A DNA stretch of 38,458 nucleotides from Deltaproteobacteria bacterium Ga0077550. GTDB taxonomy: Bacteria; Myxococcota_A; Polyangia; Nannocystales; Nannocystaceae. Position numbers and translations under genes: made by a program. Below are positions 19,287 through 25,798 of this stretch, piece by piece. Position 1 is the stretch's first letter; each line of letters starts with the position of its first letter. The stretch spans positions 1 to 38,458 of the forward strand of contig LNFB01000140.1 of the NCBI GenBank assembly GCA_001464385.1, read 5' to 3'. Below the pieces are notes generated by a model, which had not been told where the DNA came from, ran no database searches, and was given only the letters and a program-made list of their open reading frames with translations.

Positions 19287-19502
19287 ATGCCTGCCGCCGT
19301 ACTCATGGTGTCCGACCTGCTCGACCTCGCGGTCGGCCGCCCGGTCGCGAACACCGGCCCCGCAGGCCGGACGCGTTTCACCCTCGCCGCGGCCCTGGGC
19401 GCCCTGGTGTTCGCCGCCCTGTGCCTCGCCGCAGGGAACTCGTCGTGGTGGCTCGCCGCCGGCAACGCCCCCCTCGGCGACGACGCGAAGGAGCGGCGAT
19501 GA
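19287..19502 (+). CDS. Small membrane protein (71 aa)
   Basis: Starts at ATG 19287 behind an AGGAG ribosome-binding site at good spacing (GAGGAGCGAATG region). The N-terminal 30 residues are soluble, followed by one hydrophobic segment (FTLAAALGALVFAALCLAAG) and a short tail containing two Trp. No family is recognised. It overlaps the next tiny gene by ATGA, implying coupled translation. Short length makes coding status less than certain, but the ribosome-binding site and overlap support it. Confidence 0.6.
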   Translation: MPAAVLMVSDLLDLAVGRPVANTGPAGRTRFTLAAALGALVFAALCLAAGNSSWWLAAGNAPLGDDAKERR

Positions 19503-19615
19503 TCCTGCTGTTGGTGTTGACGATCGCGTGGCTGCGGCGCGCACGCTGGCCCCAGCGCCGCAAGCTCGGGGTGGTCGCGATCGGCGGGAACGCGGGGGAT
19601 ACCGCCGTCCACTAG
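19499..19615 (+). CDS. Tiny single-span membrane protein (38 aa)
   Basis: The start ATG overlaps the previous gene stop (ATGA at 19499-19502), with an AAGGAG-type ribosome-binding site inside that gene. The product is one short hydrophobic segment (MILLLVLTIAW) followed by a basic stretch and a neutral tail, a typical single-span topology. It was found from the overlap. Function is unknown; it may pair with the upstream membrane protein. Confidence 0.5.
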   Translation: MILLLVLTIAWLRRARWPQRRKLGVVAIGGNAGDTAVH

Positions 19616-19623
19616 CGCCGTCG

Positions 19624-20424
19624 ATGACACGCTTCGCCCGCCGCGCACGCACCCTCAGCCTGGTCCTCGGGACCGCCCTCACGCCCGCGACCGCGCTCGC
19701 CGCCCGGGGAACCGTCTCGTTCGCCGAGCTCGGCTTCGCGGCGCTCGACCCCAAGACCGACGTCGAGATGCGGGCCTCCGCGACCTGTGAGCCGACGGTT
19801 CGGGTCGCCGGGGCGACGATCGCCGTGCGCATCGCGGCGCGCACGACCGACAAGCAGCGCATGTCGTTCGGGATCCAGCACGTCGACGCGGGATCGCAGC
19901 GCTTCGACGTCTCGATCGCGGCGGTGCCGGGGACCGGCGAGGGCCACGGCACCGGCGAGGGGCGCGTGGTGCTGGAGTTCGACGCGGCCGCCGTCCCGGG
20001 GACCGGCGAAGGTCGCGGATCGCTGAAGCTCTCGCCGAGCTTCCCCGACTCCAAGACCTACAGCATCCGCGTGAAGCGCAAGGGACTCGTCGTGTACGAC
20101 CTGCGCGGTCGCAGCGACGAGTTCACGATCCCCGACTTCGAGGGCGCCGAGGAGCGGCAGAAGACGGAGACTCTCGGCGTCTCGCTGCGCTGGGAAGGCC
20201 TCGGCAAGGGCGCATGGGCCCTGGTGGTCGAGCACGAGGGCTTCGAGATCGCGATCGCACCCGAGGTCGAGCAGGTGTTCGCGGGCGTCCCCGAGCTGTC
20301 CCTGCGCGCCAACGGACTCGACGAGATCCAGCTCGTCGGTCTCGGCAGGCCGGCCGCGGGCGGTGGCGCCGATCCATCCGGTGGCAAGGGGCACGCCGGC
20401 TTGACCGAAGGCGGCTTCCGCTGA
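19624..20424 (+). CDS. Exported protein with internal Gly-rich repeat, unknown function
   Basis: A 266-aa protein with a Sec signal (MTRFARRARTLSLVLGTALT to about residue 27, cleavage near ALAARG). The rest is beta-rich and soluble. A short repeated motif, AAVPGTGEG, occurs twice (about residues 100-108 and 121-129) and flanks a beta strand. No family is recognised. It begins nine bases after the tiny membrane gene, so the three may be one transcript. It ends in a Gly-rich tail and is convergent with the DUF4112 gene, nine bases apart. Confidence 0.75.
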   Translation: MTRFARRARTLSLVLGTALTPATALAARGTVSFAELGFAALDPKTDVEMRASATCEPTVRVAGATIAVRIAARTTDKQRMSFGIQHVDAGSQRFDVSIAAVPGTGEGHGTGEGRVVLEFDAAAVPGTGEGRGSLKLSPSFPDSKTYSIRVKRKGLVVYDLRGRSDEFTIPDFEGAEERQKTETLGVSLRWEGLGKGAWALVVEHEGFEIAIAPEVEQVFAGVPELSLRANGLDEIQLVGLGRPAAGGGADPSGGKGHAGLTEGGFR

Positions 20425-20433
20425 CGCGGCTGG

Positions 20434-20949
20434 TCACCCGAACGCGGCGGAGAGCAACCAGCCGATCAGGAAGATCGGCGCCGCCACGCTCGCCGCCACC
20501 AGCGTCGCCGCGGCCCCGACGATCATCCAGTCGCCGGTGCGCGCCCGCGGCTCGAGCTCGCCTTGGTGGCGCTCGAGCAGCGCGAGGTTGCGGGTGTTCG
20601 ACCGCCAGAGCAGGTCGAATAGATCGCCCGCGACCGGCACCATGCCGAGCAGCGTGTCGACGGCGATGTTGAGGAACATCCGCGCGATGACGACGCGCGG
20701 CACACCGCGGCGCACGGCGGTGCGCAGCAGGGTCAGGGCGACCATGCCGGTGATCGCGTCGCCGAGGCCCGGCACCGCGGCCCCGACGATCGCGTCGAGG
20801 CCGATTCCGAACTTGGTGCCCGGGATGCGCACGAGATCGTCGAGCCAGCGCACGGCGCCGGCGACCTTCGCCACCTCGTCGGTGCGCGCGAGGTGGTGCT
20901 CGGCCATCGCCTCGGCGTCGGCGACGGAATCCAGGCGCTCGTAGACCAT
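20434..20949 (-). CDS. DUF4112 family membrane protein
   Basis: A 171-aa protein with DUF4112 hallmarks: LDDLVRIPGTKFGIGLDAIVG, VPGLGDAITGM, and the second half MVPVAGDLFDLLWRSNTRNLALLERH. It has two to three hydrophobic segments, the last (about 141-168) a clear transmembrane span. Family members are bacterial, usually single genes of unknown function. The ATG at 20949 matches the usual N-terminal start; longer frames upstream are non-coding. It is divergent from the propeller lipoprotein at 21076, leaving 126 bases for both promoters. Confidence 0.9.
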   Translation of the reverse strand: MVYERLDSVADAEAMAEHHLARTDEVAKVAGAVRWLDDLVRIPGTKFGIGLDAIVGAAVPGLGDAITGMVALTLLRTAVRRGVPRVVIARMFLNIAVDTLLGMVPVAGDLFDLLWRSNTRNLALLERHQGELEPRARTGDWMIVGAAATLVAASVAAPIFLIGWLLSAAFG

Positions 20950-21075
20950 CGGGCTCGCGGACGCGGAAGTCACGGGGGCACAAGCTGGGGCCGCACGCCT
21001 CGGGGTCAACCCCGGCGCCGATCCCGGCCGCGCCCGAGGTTGCGCGTCGTCACAGGCCTGACGTAGCGTGCGGGC

Positions 21076-22275
21076 GTGCAACGCGTCGCCGCCCTGTTCC
21101 TCGTCGTGTCCGTGCTCGGCTGTGGTGGATCCGATCCGAGCGGTGACGGCGAGGGCACGACGGCCGTCGACACCACCGAGGCTGCCCCCGACTCGGGCTC
21201 GACGTCCGCGCCGGGGAGCTCGAGCGACGCGCCCGGCAGCTCCGACGACGCCGCCGACACGACGACCGCGACGCCGTCGGACGTGCCGGAGTTCGGCGCC
21301 GGCATGCTCACCGTGATCGGCACTGCGGCCGACGGGTTGAACGTACCGCGCGACCTCGAGTTCGCGCCCGATCACCCCGACCAGCTGTGGACCGTCAACG
21401 GGGCCAGCCACGGCGTCGTGATCTTCTTCGATCCCGGCACCGAGGCGCAGACCGCCGAGGCCCGCGTCGACGCGTATGGGCAGCACTTCATGGCCTACGT
21501 CTCGTCGTTGGCGTTCGGGCCCGGCAACCTGTTCTCGTCGTGCCAGGAATCCCGCGACGAGTGGAACGTCGGCCCGCAGACGCCCGACGACTTCATGGGC
21601 CCGACGCTCTGGTCGGCGGATCTCGACGTGTTCGCGGCGATGAACCAGGCGTTCCCGCCGGACCCCCTCGAGGGCAGCCACCTCGACATGCTCCACCAGA
21701 GCCCGCTGTGCATGGGCGTCGCGCACGACGTGGACAACGTCTACTGGGTCTTCGACGGCGGCAACGGCCACATCGTGCGCTACGACTTCATGGCGGATCA
21801 CGGTCCCGGTGGCTCGAGCCACGTCGACGGCGTGATCCGTCGCTACCTGAACGCCGTCGTCACGCGCGAAGCGGAGATCCCCGGGCACCTCGCGCTCGAC
21901 CACGACAGCGGCATGCTCTACATCGCCGACACCGGCACCGGCCGCGTGATGCGGCTCGACACCGGCAGCGGCGCGAGCAACGGGGACTTGCCCAACAACT
22001 GGGACGGCGCCACCGAGTACACCGGCTGGGACGGCGCGACGTTCGAGGCCGTCGTCGAGGGTCTCGGCCAGCCCGCGGGCATCGAGCTCGTCGACGATCG
22101 GCTGTTCGTGACCGACCACGCCACCGCGGAGATCCTCGCCTACGACCTCGACGGTAACGAGCTCGGCCGCCTCGCGACCGGCGCGACCGGCCTCATGGGC
22201 ATCACGGTCGGACCCGACGGCAAGCTCTACTATGCGGATGGCTTCGGCAACGAGATCGTCCGCGTCGATCCGTGA
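21076..22275 (+). CDS. Six-bladed beta-propeller (NHL/SMP-30-like) lipoprotein
   Basis: A 399-aa lipoprotein starting at GTG 21076 (lipobox VSVLGC, Cys16), with a Ser/Asp/Thr-rich linker to about residue 70. The rest is a propeller made of repeats of the NHL/SMP-30 kind: PRDLEFAPDHPDQLWTVN, HLALDHDSGMLYIADTGTGRV, PAGIELVDDRLFVTDHATAEI and MGITVGPDGKLYYADGFGNEI. Such propellers bind ligands or carry lactonase-type activity; a catalytic metal site is not obvious. Its transcript probably ends at the hairpin cluster 22288-22391. Confidence 0.85.
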   Translation: MQRVAALFLVVSVLGCGGSDPSGDGEGTTAVDTTEAAPDSGSTSAPGSSSDAPGSSDDAADTTTATPSDVPEFGAGMLTVIGTAADGLNVPRDLEFAPDHPDQLWTVNGASHGVVIFFDPGTEAQTAEARVDAYGQHFMAYVSSLAFGPGNLFSSCQESRDEWNVGPQTPDDFMGPTLWSADLDVFAAMNQAFPPDPLEGSHLDMLHQSPLCMGVAHDVDNVYWVFDGGNGHIVRYDFMADHGPGGSSHVDGVIRRYLNAVVTREAEIPGHLALDHDSGMLYIADTGTGRVMRLDTGSGASNGDLPNNWDGATEYTGWDGATFEAVVEGLGQPAGIELVDDRLFVTDHATAEILAYDLDGNELGRLATGATGLMGITVGPDGKLYYADGFGNEIVRVDP

Positions 22276-22287
22276 TTCTCGGACGCG

Positions 22288-22391
22288 GTCGCTCCGCTCC
22301 GATCGCACGGCGCGAAAGGAGCGAAGCGATGGAAAGGGAGAGGCTCCAGGCGAGCTCTGCTCGACTGGAGGGGGAAGCGGGCCGCTTCCCC
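22288..22391. terminator. Cluster of three consecutive hairpins between convergent genes
   Basis: Three inverted repeats lie back to back. Hairpin 1 has arms 22289-22300 and 22318-22329, 12 bp with one mismatch and a 17-nt loop. Hairpin 2 has arms 22344-22354 and 22360-22370, 11 bp with one mismatch and a 5-nt loop. Hairpin 3 has arms 22371-22380 and 22382-22391 (GGGGAAGCGG/CCGCTTCCCC), ten complementary bases around a single G, in practice a 9-bp stem with a 3-nt loop. They fill the gap between two convergent genes and could terminate both. No T-run is present, and three structures exceed what termination needs. Confidence 0.65.
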
Positions 22392-22397
22392 TGACGA

Positions 22398-22790
22398 CTA
22401 GAACTCGTCGTTGCCGGCGGAGTACAGCTTCTCGAGCTGCTCGGCCTGCCACGCGATGGCCTGCAGCGGGAGCTCGAACTCCTCGGCATCCATCTGGTTG
22501 AGCGCGACGTTCCACATCACCGCGTAGTGATCGCCGAGCAGGGCGATGAAGCCCGTGGCCATCTCGGCGTTCTTGCGCAGCGCGACGATCGGCTGCAGCT
22601 CGCCCTCCTTGCAGAAGTACGAGCGGTACTCGATGAACGGCTGGCCGCCGTGGGCGTTGAAGGTGCGGACCCAGATCTGCTGGGTGCGGCCGCCCTCCAT
22701 GCCGAAGAGGATGGCGAAGCGTTCCGGCTCGTCCTTGGCGAGGCGGTACTTGTTGCGCGCGTACTGTTGGACTTCGGCCCACGTCGGCAT
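22398..22790 (-). CDS. Small conserved cytoplasmic protein, YbjN/secretion-chaperone-like fold possible
   Basis: A 130-aa soluble protein with mixed alpha/beta pattern: helix WAEVQQYARNKYRLA, strands FAILFGMEGGRTQQIWVRTF and PFIEYRSYFCKEGEL, a central segment ALRKNAEMATGFIALLGDH, and a C-terminal helix WQAEQLEKLYS. The layout resembles the YbjN/type III secretion chaperone-like fold, but this is a weak structural guess. Start ATG 22790 has a strong AGGAGA ribosome-binding site. No signal peptide is present. Function is unknown. Confidence 0.75.
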   Translation of the reverse strand: MPTWAEVQQYARNKYRLAKDEPERFAILFGMEGGRTQQIWVRTFNAHGGQPFIEYRSYFCKEGELQPIVALRKNAEMATGFIALLGDHYAVMWNVALNQMDAEEFELPLQAIAWQAEQLEKLYSAGNDEF

Positions 22791-22879
22791 CTGCGTGTCT
22801 CCTGGCCCAGGAAATCGGGCGGCCACCATGCTGGCACTTCGCACCGAGGCGATCAACCGCCGCAGCTCGGGTCCCGACC

Positions 22880-23668
22880 TCAGCGCCGCGGCCCGTGGCC
22901 CGGCCCGAACATCGCCCGCTCGAACGCGCCCAGATCGGGCGCCCCGAAGTAGTCCACCACCAGCGGTTGCATCTCGGGCCGCGTGTACACATCGGCGCGC
23001 GGACGGGCGAGCGTGTCCGCGATGATCCGCGCGACCTCGTCGGCGCCCTGGGCCGGACCGAACGTCGTCGCGCCGGGCGTGGCATGCAGCGCGTTGGCGG
23101 CGAAGGCCGTGTCGACGAGGCCCGGGTGCACACAGCTGATCGCGATCTCCGGATCCGAGGCCGCGAGCTCGACCCGCAGGTTCGCCATGAGTCCGACCAG
23201 CGCGTGCTTGGCCGCGGCGTAGGCCGAGCGCTGCGGTGCGAACGGCACCCGGGCGAGCATCGACGACACCGCGAGGATGTGACCGCGACCGCGGGCGCGG
23301 AAGTGGGGGAGGATCGCCTGCACCCCATACAGCACCGACTTGACGTTGACGCGCATCATCTCGTCGACGTCCTCGTCGGTGAGCATCGAGGCCAGGCGAT
23401 CGATGCCGCGGCCGGCGTTGTTCACCCAGGCGTCGACGTGGCCGAAGCGGGTGAGCGCTGCGTCGCGGACCGCCTCGACCTGGGCGCGCTCGGTGACGTC
23501 GGCGACCACCGTCATCGCGTGCGGGCCGCAGCGGGTCGCGACCGCCTCGAGGGCGTCGTGGCGGCGCGCGACGAGGACCAGGCGCGCGCCCTCGGCCGCG
23601 AGGAGCTCGGCCAGGGCGGCCCCGATGCCGGCGCTCGCCCCGGTGATGACGACGACGCGATCTCGCAT
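22880..23668 (-). CDS. Classical short-chain dehydrogenase/reductase
   Basis: A 262-aa SDR with all classical motifs: TGASAGIG (cofactor binding), VNNAG, catalytic Ser in AVSSM, Y-x3-K in YAAAK, and the HPG segment after it. The arginines after strand 2 (LVLVARRHDAL) favour NADP(H). The C-terminal half resembles the SDR7-type reductases that act on ketones or lipids, but the substrate cannot be read. It lies 89 bases upstream of the small protein at 22398 on the same strand. ATG 23668 directly precedes the Rossmann fold. Confidence 0.9.
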   Translation of the reverse strand: MRDRVVVITGASAGIGAALAELLAAEGARLVLVARRHDALEAVATRCGPHAMTVVADVTERAQVEAVRDAALTRFGHVDAWVNNAGRGIDRLASMLTDEDVDEMMRVNVKSVLYGVQAILPHFRARGRGHILAVSSMLARVPFAPQRSAYAAAKHALVGLMANLRVELAASDPEIAISCVHPGLVDTAFAANALHATPGATTFGPAQGADEVARIIADTLARPRADVYTRPEMQPLVVDYFGAPDLGAFERAMFGPGHGPRR

Positions 23669-23907
23669 GGCGCCAGCATAGGCGCCCGGCGCGGGTGGGG
23701 GGGCTCGCGGCAACGGCGCGTCGCGGGGTCCCTTGGCCGCGGGGCATTGGCGGCGCTGGCACGGGCACCGACCCGCGGGATCTCGGGCCCGCGGCGGTGC
23801 GGTTGCCCAGGGCCTACGCGGAGATCCCCGCGGGGCCCGCGACGCAGGAGGTTCATCACTGACGCCGCGCTTGAGCCCGCGCCCCCCGTGAGGCATGACC
23901 TCGCGCG

Positions 23908-24309
23908 GTGACGCTCGACATCGACGGCCTCTTTCGACGGATGGCCCGCTGGACCGCGGTGCTGGGCCTCGGTTGGGCCGCGGCCCTGGGCCTCTGGCTC
24001 GGCTGGGAGATGGCGCTGGGCATCACCGTCGGCGCCGCCCTCGGCTACGCCAACCTCTGGTTCGCCGCCCGCGCGCTGCGGGGGATCGTCGAGCGACCGC
24101 ACGAACATCGCCCCGCCCCGGGCAGCAAATGGGCATTGCCGGCGGGTTTGCTGCTGAAGTGGCCCCTGATCCTGCTTGCGCTGTGGGGCATCCTTTGGTA
24201 TTTGCCCGCGCGTCCGGAAGGGGTAGCCCTCGGTGTTGCGATCGCGCTGGCAGCAGCGTCCCTCGCAGCACTTTCGCGGTCCAAACCGTCGGGATCCGCC
24301 CCTTCCTGA
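23908..24309 (+). CDS. atpI: ATP synthase subunit I (AtpI-like)
   Basis: A 133-aa protein from GTG 23908 with four hydrophobic segments in two pairs (about residues 17-35, 38-56, 77-97 and 102-122), the topology of the small I subunit that helps assemble the c-ring and import Mg2+. Position just before the subunit a and c genes (13 bases to atpB) supports the name, since sequence in this family is poorly conserved. The ribosome-binding site is weak. Confidence 0.75.
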   Translation: MTLDIDGLFRRMARWTAVLGLGWAAALGLWLGWEMALGITVGAALGYANLWFAARALRGIVERPHEHRPAPGSKWALPAGLLLKWPLILLALWGILWYLPARPEGVALGVAIALAAASLAALSRSKPSGSAPS

Positions 24310-24322
24310 GCCACAGGCTTCC

Positions 24323-25105
24323 ATGGGCGATCACGACACCTGGTACACGCTCCTGCCCGGTTGGCACGACTTCGAACACATGTTCGAGGAGGGGCTTCGA
24401 CGCGACTGGCGCGCGTTGATGTTCCAGGACACCAACTTCACGCTCATCCACGTCATGGCGGCGCTGATCGCCGCGGCGCTCATCCTCGTGGCCGCGCTGC
24501 GCTACCGCGCGAGCATCCAGGACGAGACGAAGGGCGTGGTGCCGTCGCGGCGCTTCACCCTCGCCGCGATGATCGACGGCTTCGTCGGCGCGGTCTACAA
24601 GCTCGCCGTCGACGTGATGGGCGACAAGGACGCCAAGAAGTACCTGCCGCTGGTGGGGACCCTCGGGCTGTTCATCTTCTGCTGCAACATCCAGGGGCTG
24701 ATCCCCGGGCTGCTGCCGGCGACCGACACGCTGAAGACCAACCTCGCGCTGTCGGTGATGGTCTTCGTCATCTACAACGTCGCGGGCGTCTACCGCAACG
24801 GCATGCACTACCTGGCCCACTTCCTGGGCCCCAAGATCGGCGGCTTCCCCTGGCTGGCGCCGCTGTTCCTCGTCGTCGAGATCGCGAGCCACTTCGCGCG
24901 GCCGGTCTCGCTGGCGCTGCGACTGATGGGCAACATCCTCGCCGACCACAAGGTGGTCATCGCGATCAGCTCGCTCATCGCGCTGCTGCTGCCGGTGCCG
25001 TTCCTTCTGCTCGGGGTCATGGTCGCCATCGTCCAGACCCTCATCTTCACGCTGCTCACGATCATCTACATCGGCATGGCCATCGAGCACGCCGAAGAGC
25101 ACTAA
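24323..25105 (+). CDS. atpB: F1Fo ATP synthase subunit a
   Basis: A 260-aa subunit of the membrane Fo motor that, with the c-ring, forms the ion path. The essential arginine is Arg200 in VSLALRLMGN, followed by ILADHKVV. Other family segments are LPLVGTLGLFIFCCNIQGLIPG and LNLxx-like NLALSVMVFVIYN, and the C-terminus has two long transmembrane helices. About five transmembrane segments are visible. The N-terminal 30 residues (MGDHDTWYTLLPGWHDFEHM) are soluble. Starts at ATG 24323, 13 bases after atpI; atpE follows after 35 bases. Confidence 0.96.
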   Translation: MGDHDTWYTLLPGWHDFEHMFEEGLRRDWRALMFQDTNFTLIHVMAALIAAALILVAALRYRASIQDETKGVVPSRRFTLAAMIDGFVGAVYKLAVDVMGDKDAKKYLPLVGTLGLFIFCCNIQGLIPGLLPATDTLKTNLALSVMVFVIYNVAGVYRNGMHYLAHFLGPKIGGFPWLAPLFLVVEIASHFARPVSLALRLMGNILADHKVVIAISSLIALLLPVPFLLLGVMVAIVQTLIFTLLTIIYIGMAIEHAEEH

Positions 25106-25140
25106 AAGCTTCCCCCTTGTCCCTCGGAGAACAACACGCC

Positions 25141-25488
25141 ATGACGAACAACAACGCCCGCATCGCCAAGCTCGCCGCCTTCGCCACCGCCTTCCTCGCG
25201 CCCGCCATCGCGGCCGCCGCCCCGGCTGCTGCCGGTGCTGCGCAGCAGAGCGGCCCGAACGACGGCATCTACGCCATCGCCATGGGCCTGGGCATGGGCA
25301 TCGCCGCGCTGGGCTGCGGCATGGGTCAGGGCAAGGCCGCCGGCGCCGCGCTCGAGGGCATCTGCCGCAACCCGAACAGCGCCGACAAGGTCTTCACGCC
25401 GATGCTCCTCGGCCTGGCCTTCATCGAGTCGCTCGTGATCTTCACGTTCGTCATCGCGTTCATGATCTTCGGTAAGTTCGGGTTTTGA
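25141..25488 (+). CDS. atpE: F1Fo ATP synthase subunit c with N-terminal signal-like extension
   Basis: A 115-aa proteolipid forming the rotor ring. The hairpin has helix 1 (about residues 42-72, with GMGIAALGCGMGQGKAAG), the polar loop RNP (76-78) and helix 2 (about 87-111) with the ion-binding Glu96. Gln63 in helix 1 and the Glu96-Ser97 pair resemble part of the sodium-binding signature, but the usual Thr is Leu98 and the usual Tyr is Phe101. An extra N-terminal segment of about 30 residues (LAAFATAFLAPAIAAAAPAA) looks like a cleavable signal, making the protein longer than the usual 75-90 residues. A GGAG ribosome-binding site precedes ATG 25141. No F1 genes follow. Confidence 0.95.
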   Translation: MTNNNARIAKLAAFATAFLAPAIAAAAPAAAGAAQQSGPNDGIYAIAMGLGMGIAALGCGMGQGKAAGAALEGICRNPNSADKVFTPMLLGLAFIESLVIFTFVIAFMIFGKFGF

Positions 25489-25540
25489 TCCTTCCCCCCG
25501 TCGACAGCTCGGGCGAAACGGTACGCGCTGCGCGCGGATT

Positions 25541-25560
25541 GCCCCCCGCAAGCGGGGGGC
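25541..25560 (+). terminator. Strong hairpin after atpE
   Basis: Arms GCCCCCCGC and GCGGGGGGC pair perfectly around AA (effectively an 8-bp stem with a CAAG loop), 53 bases after the atpE stop. A short T-containing stretch (ATCTTC) follows. Likely ends the atpI-atpB-atpE transcript. Confidence 0.65.
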
Positions 25561-25607
25561 ATCTTCGGTGCGTGTTCCGGCGTCGGAGGGTGTCGTCGGG
25601 GGCTGAT

Positions 25608-25743
25608 CGGTGCGTGACCGGGGAACCGGTCGGTGCATGATCGGGGAAGCGGTCGGTGCGTGACCGGGGAGCCGGTCGCTGCGTCACCGGGCAACCGGTC
25701 GGTGCGTGATCGGGGATCGGTCGGTGCGTGGTCGGGGGCTGGG
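25608..25743. repeat. 23-nt tandem array of hairpin-forming units
   Basis: Six consecutive units occur at 25608, 25631, 25654, 25677, 25700 and 25722: four of 23 nt, then shorter and more diverged ones. A further partial copy sits near 25564. Each begins CGGTGCGTGA or similar and ends CCGGT or similar. Within a unit plus the next base, GACCGG and CCGGTC can pair around GGAA, GCAA or GGAG. No unique spacers separate the units, so this is not a CRISPR array. No supported gene lies across it; it fills most of the 310-base gap between atpE and the TldD-like gene. Confidence 0.85.
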
Positions 25744-25798
25744 CTGCGCCCAGCGCCTTTGGCGGTGGGTTTTCTTGCCCGTGGTAGGCTTCTTCGCG

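Noticed and set aside
25608..25743. CRISPR array
   Set aside because: Units are contiguous 22-23 nt repeats without unique spacers, and no cas genes are present.
25706..25798. Upstream extension of the TldD-like gene
   Set aside because: Would start inside the tandem repeat array and place extra residues before a clean lipoprotein signal.
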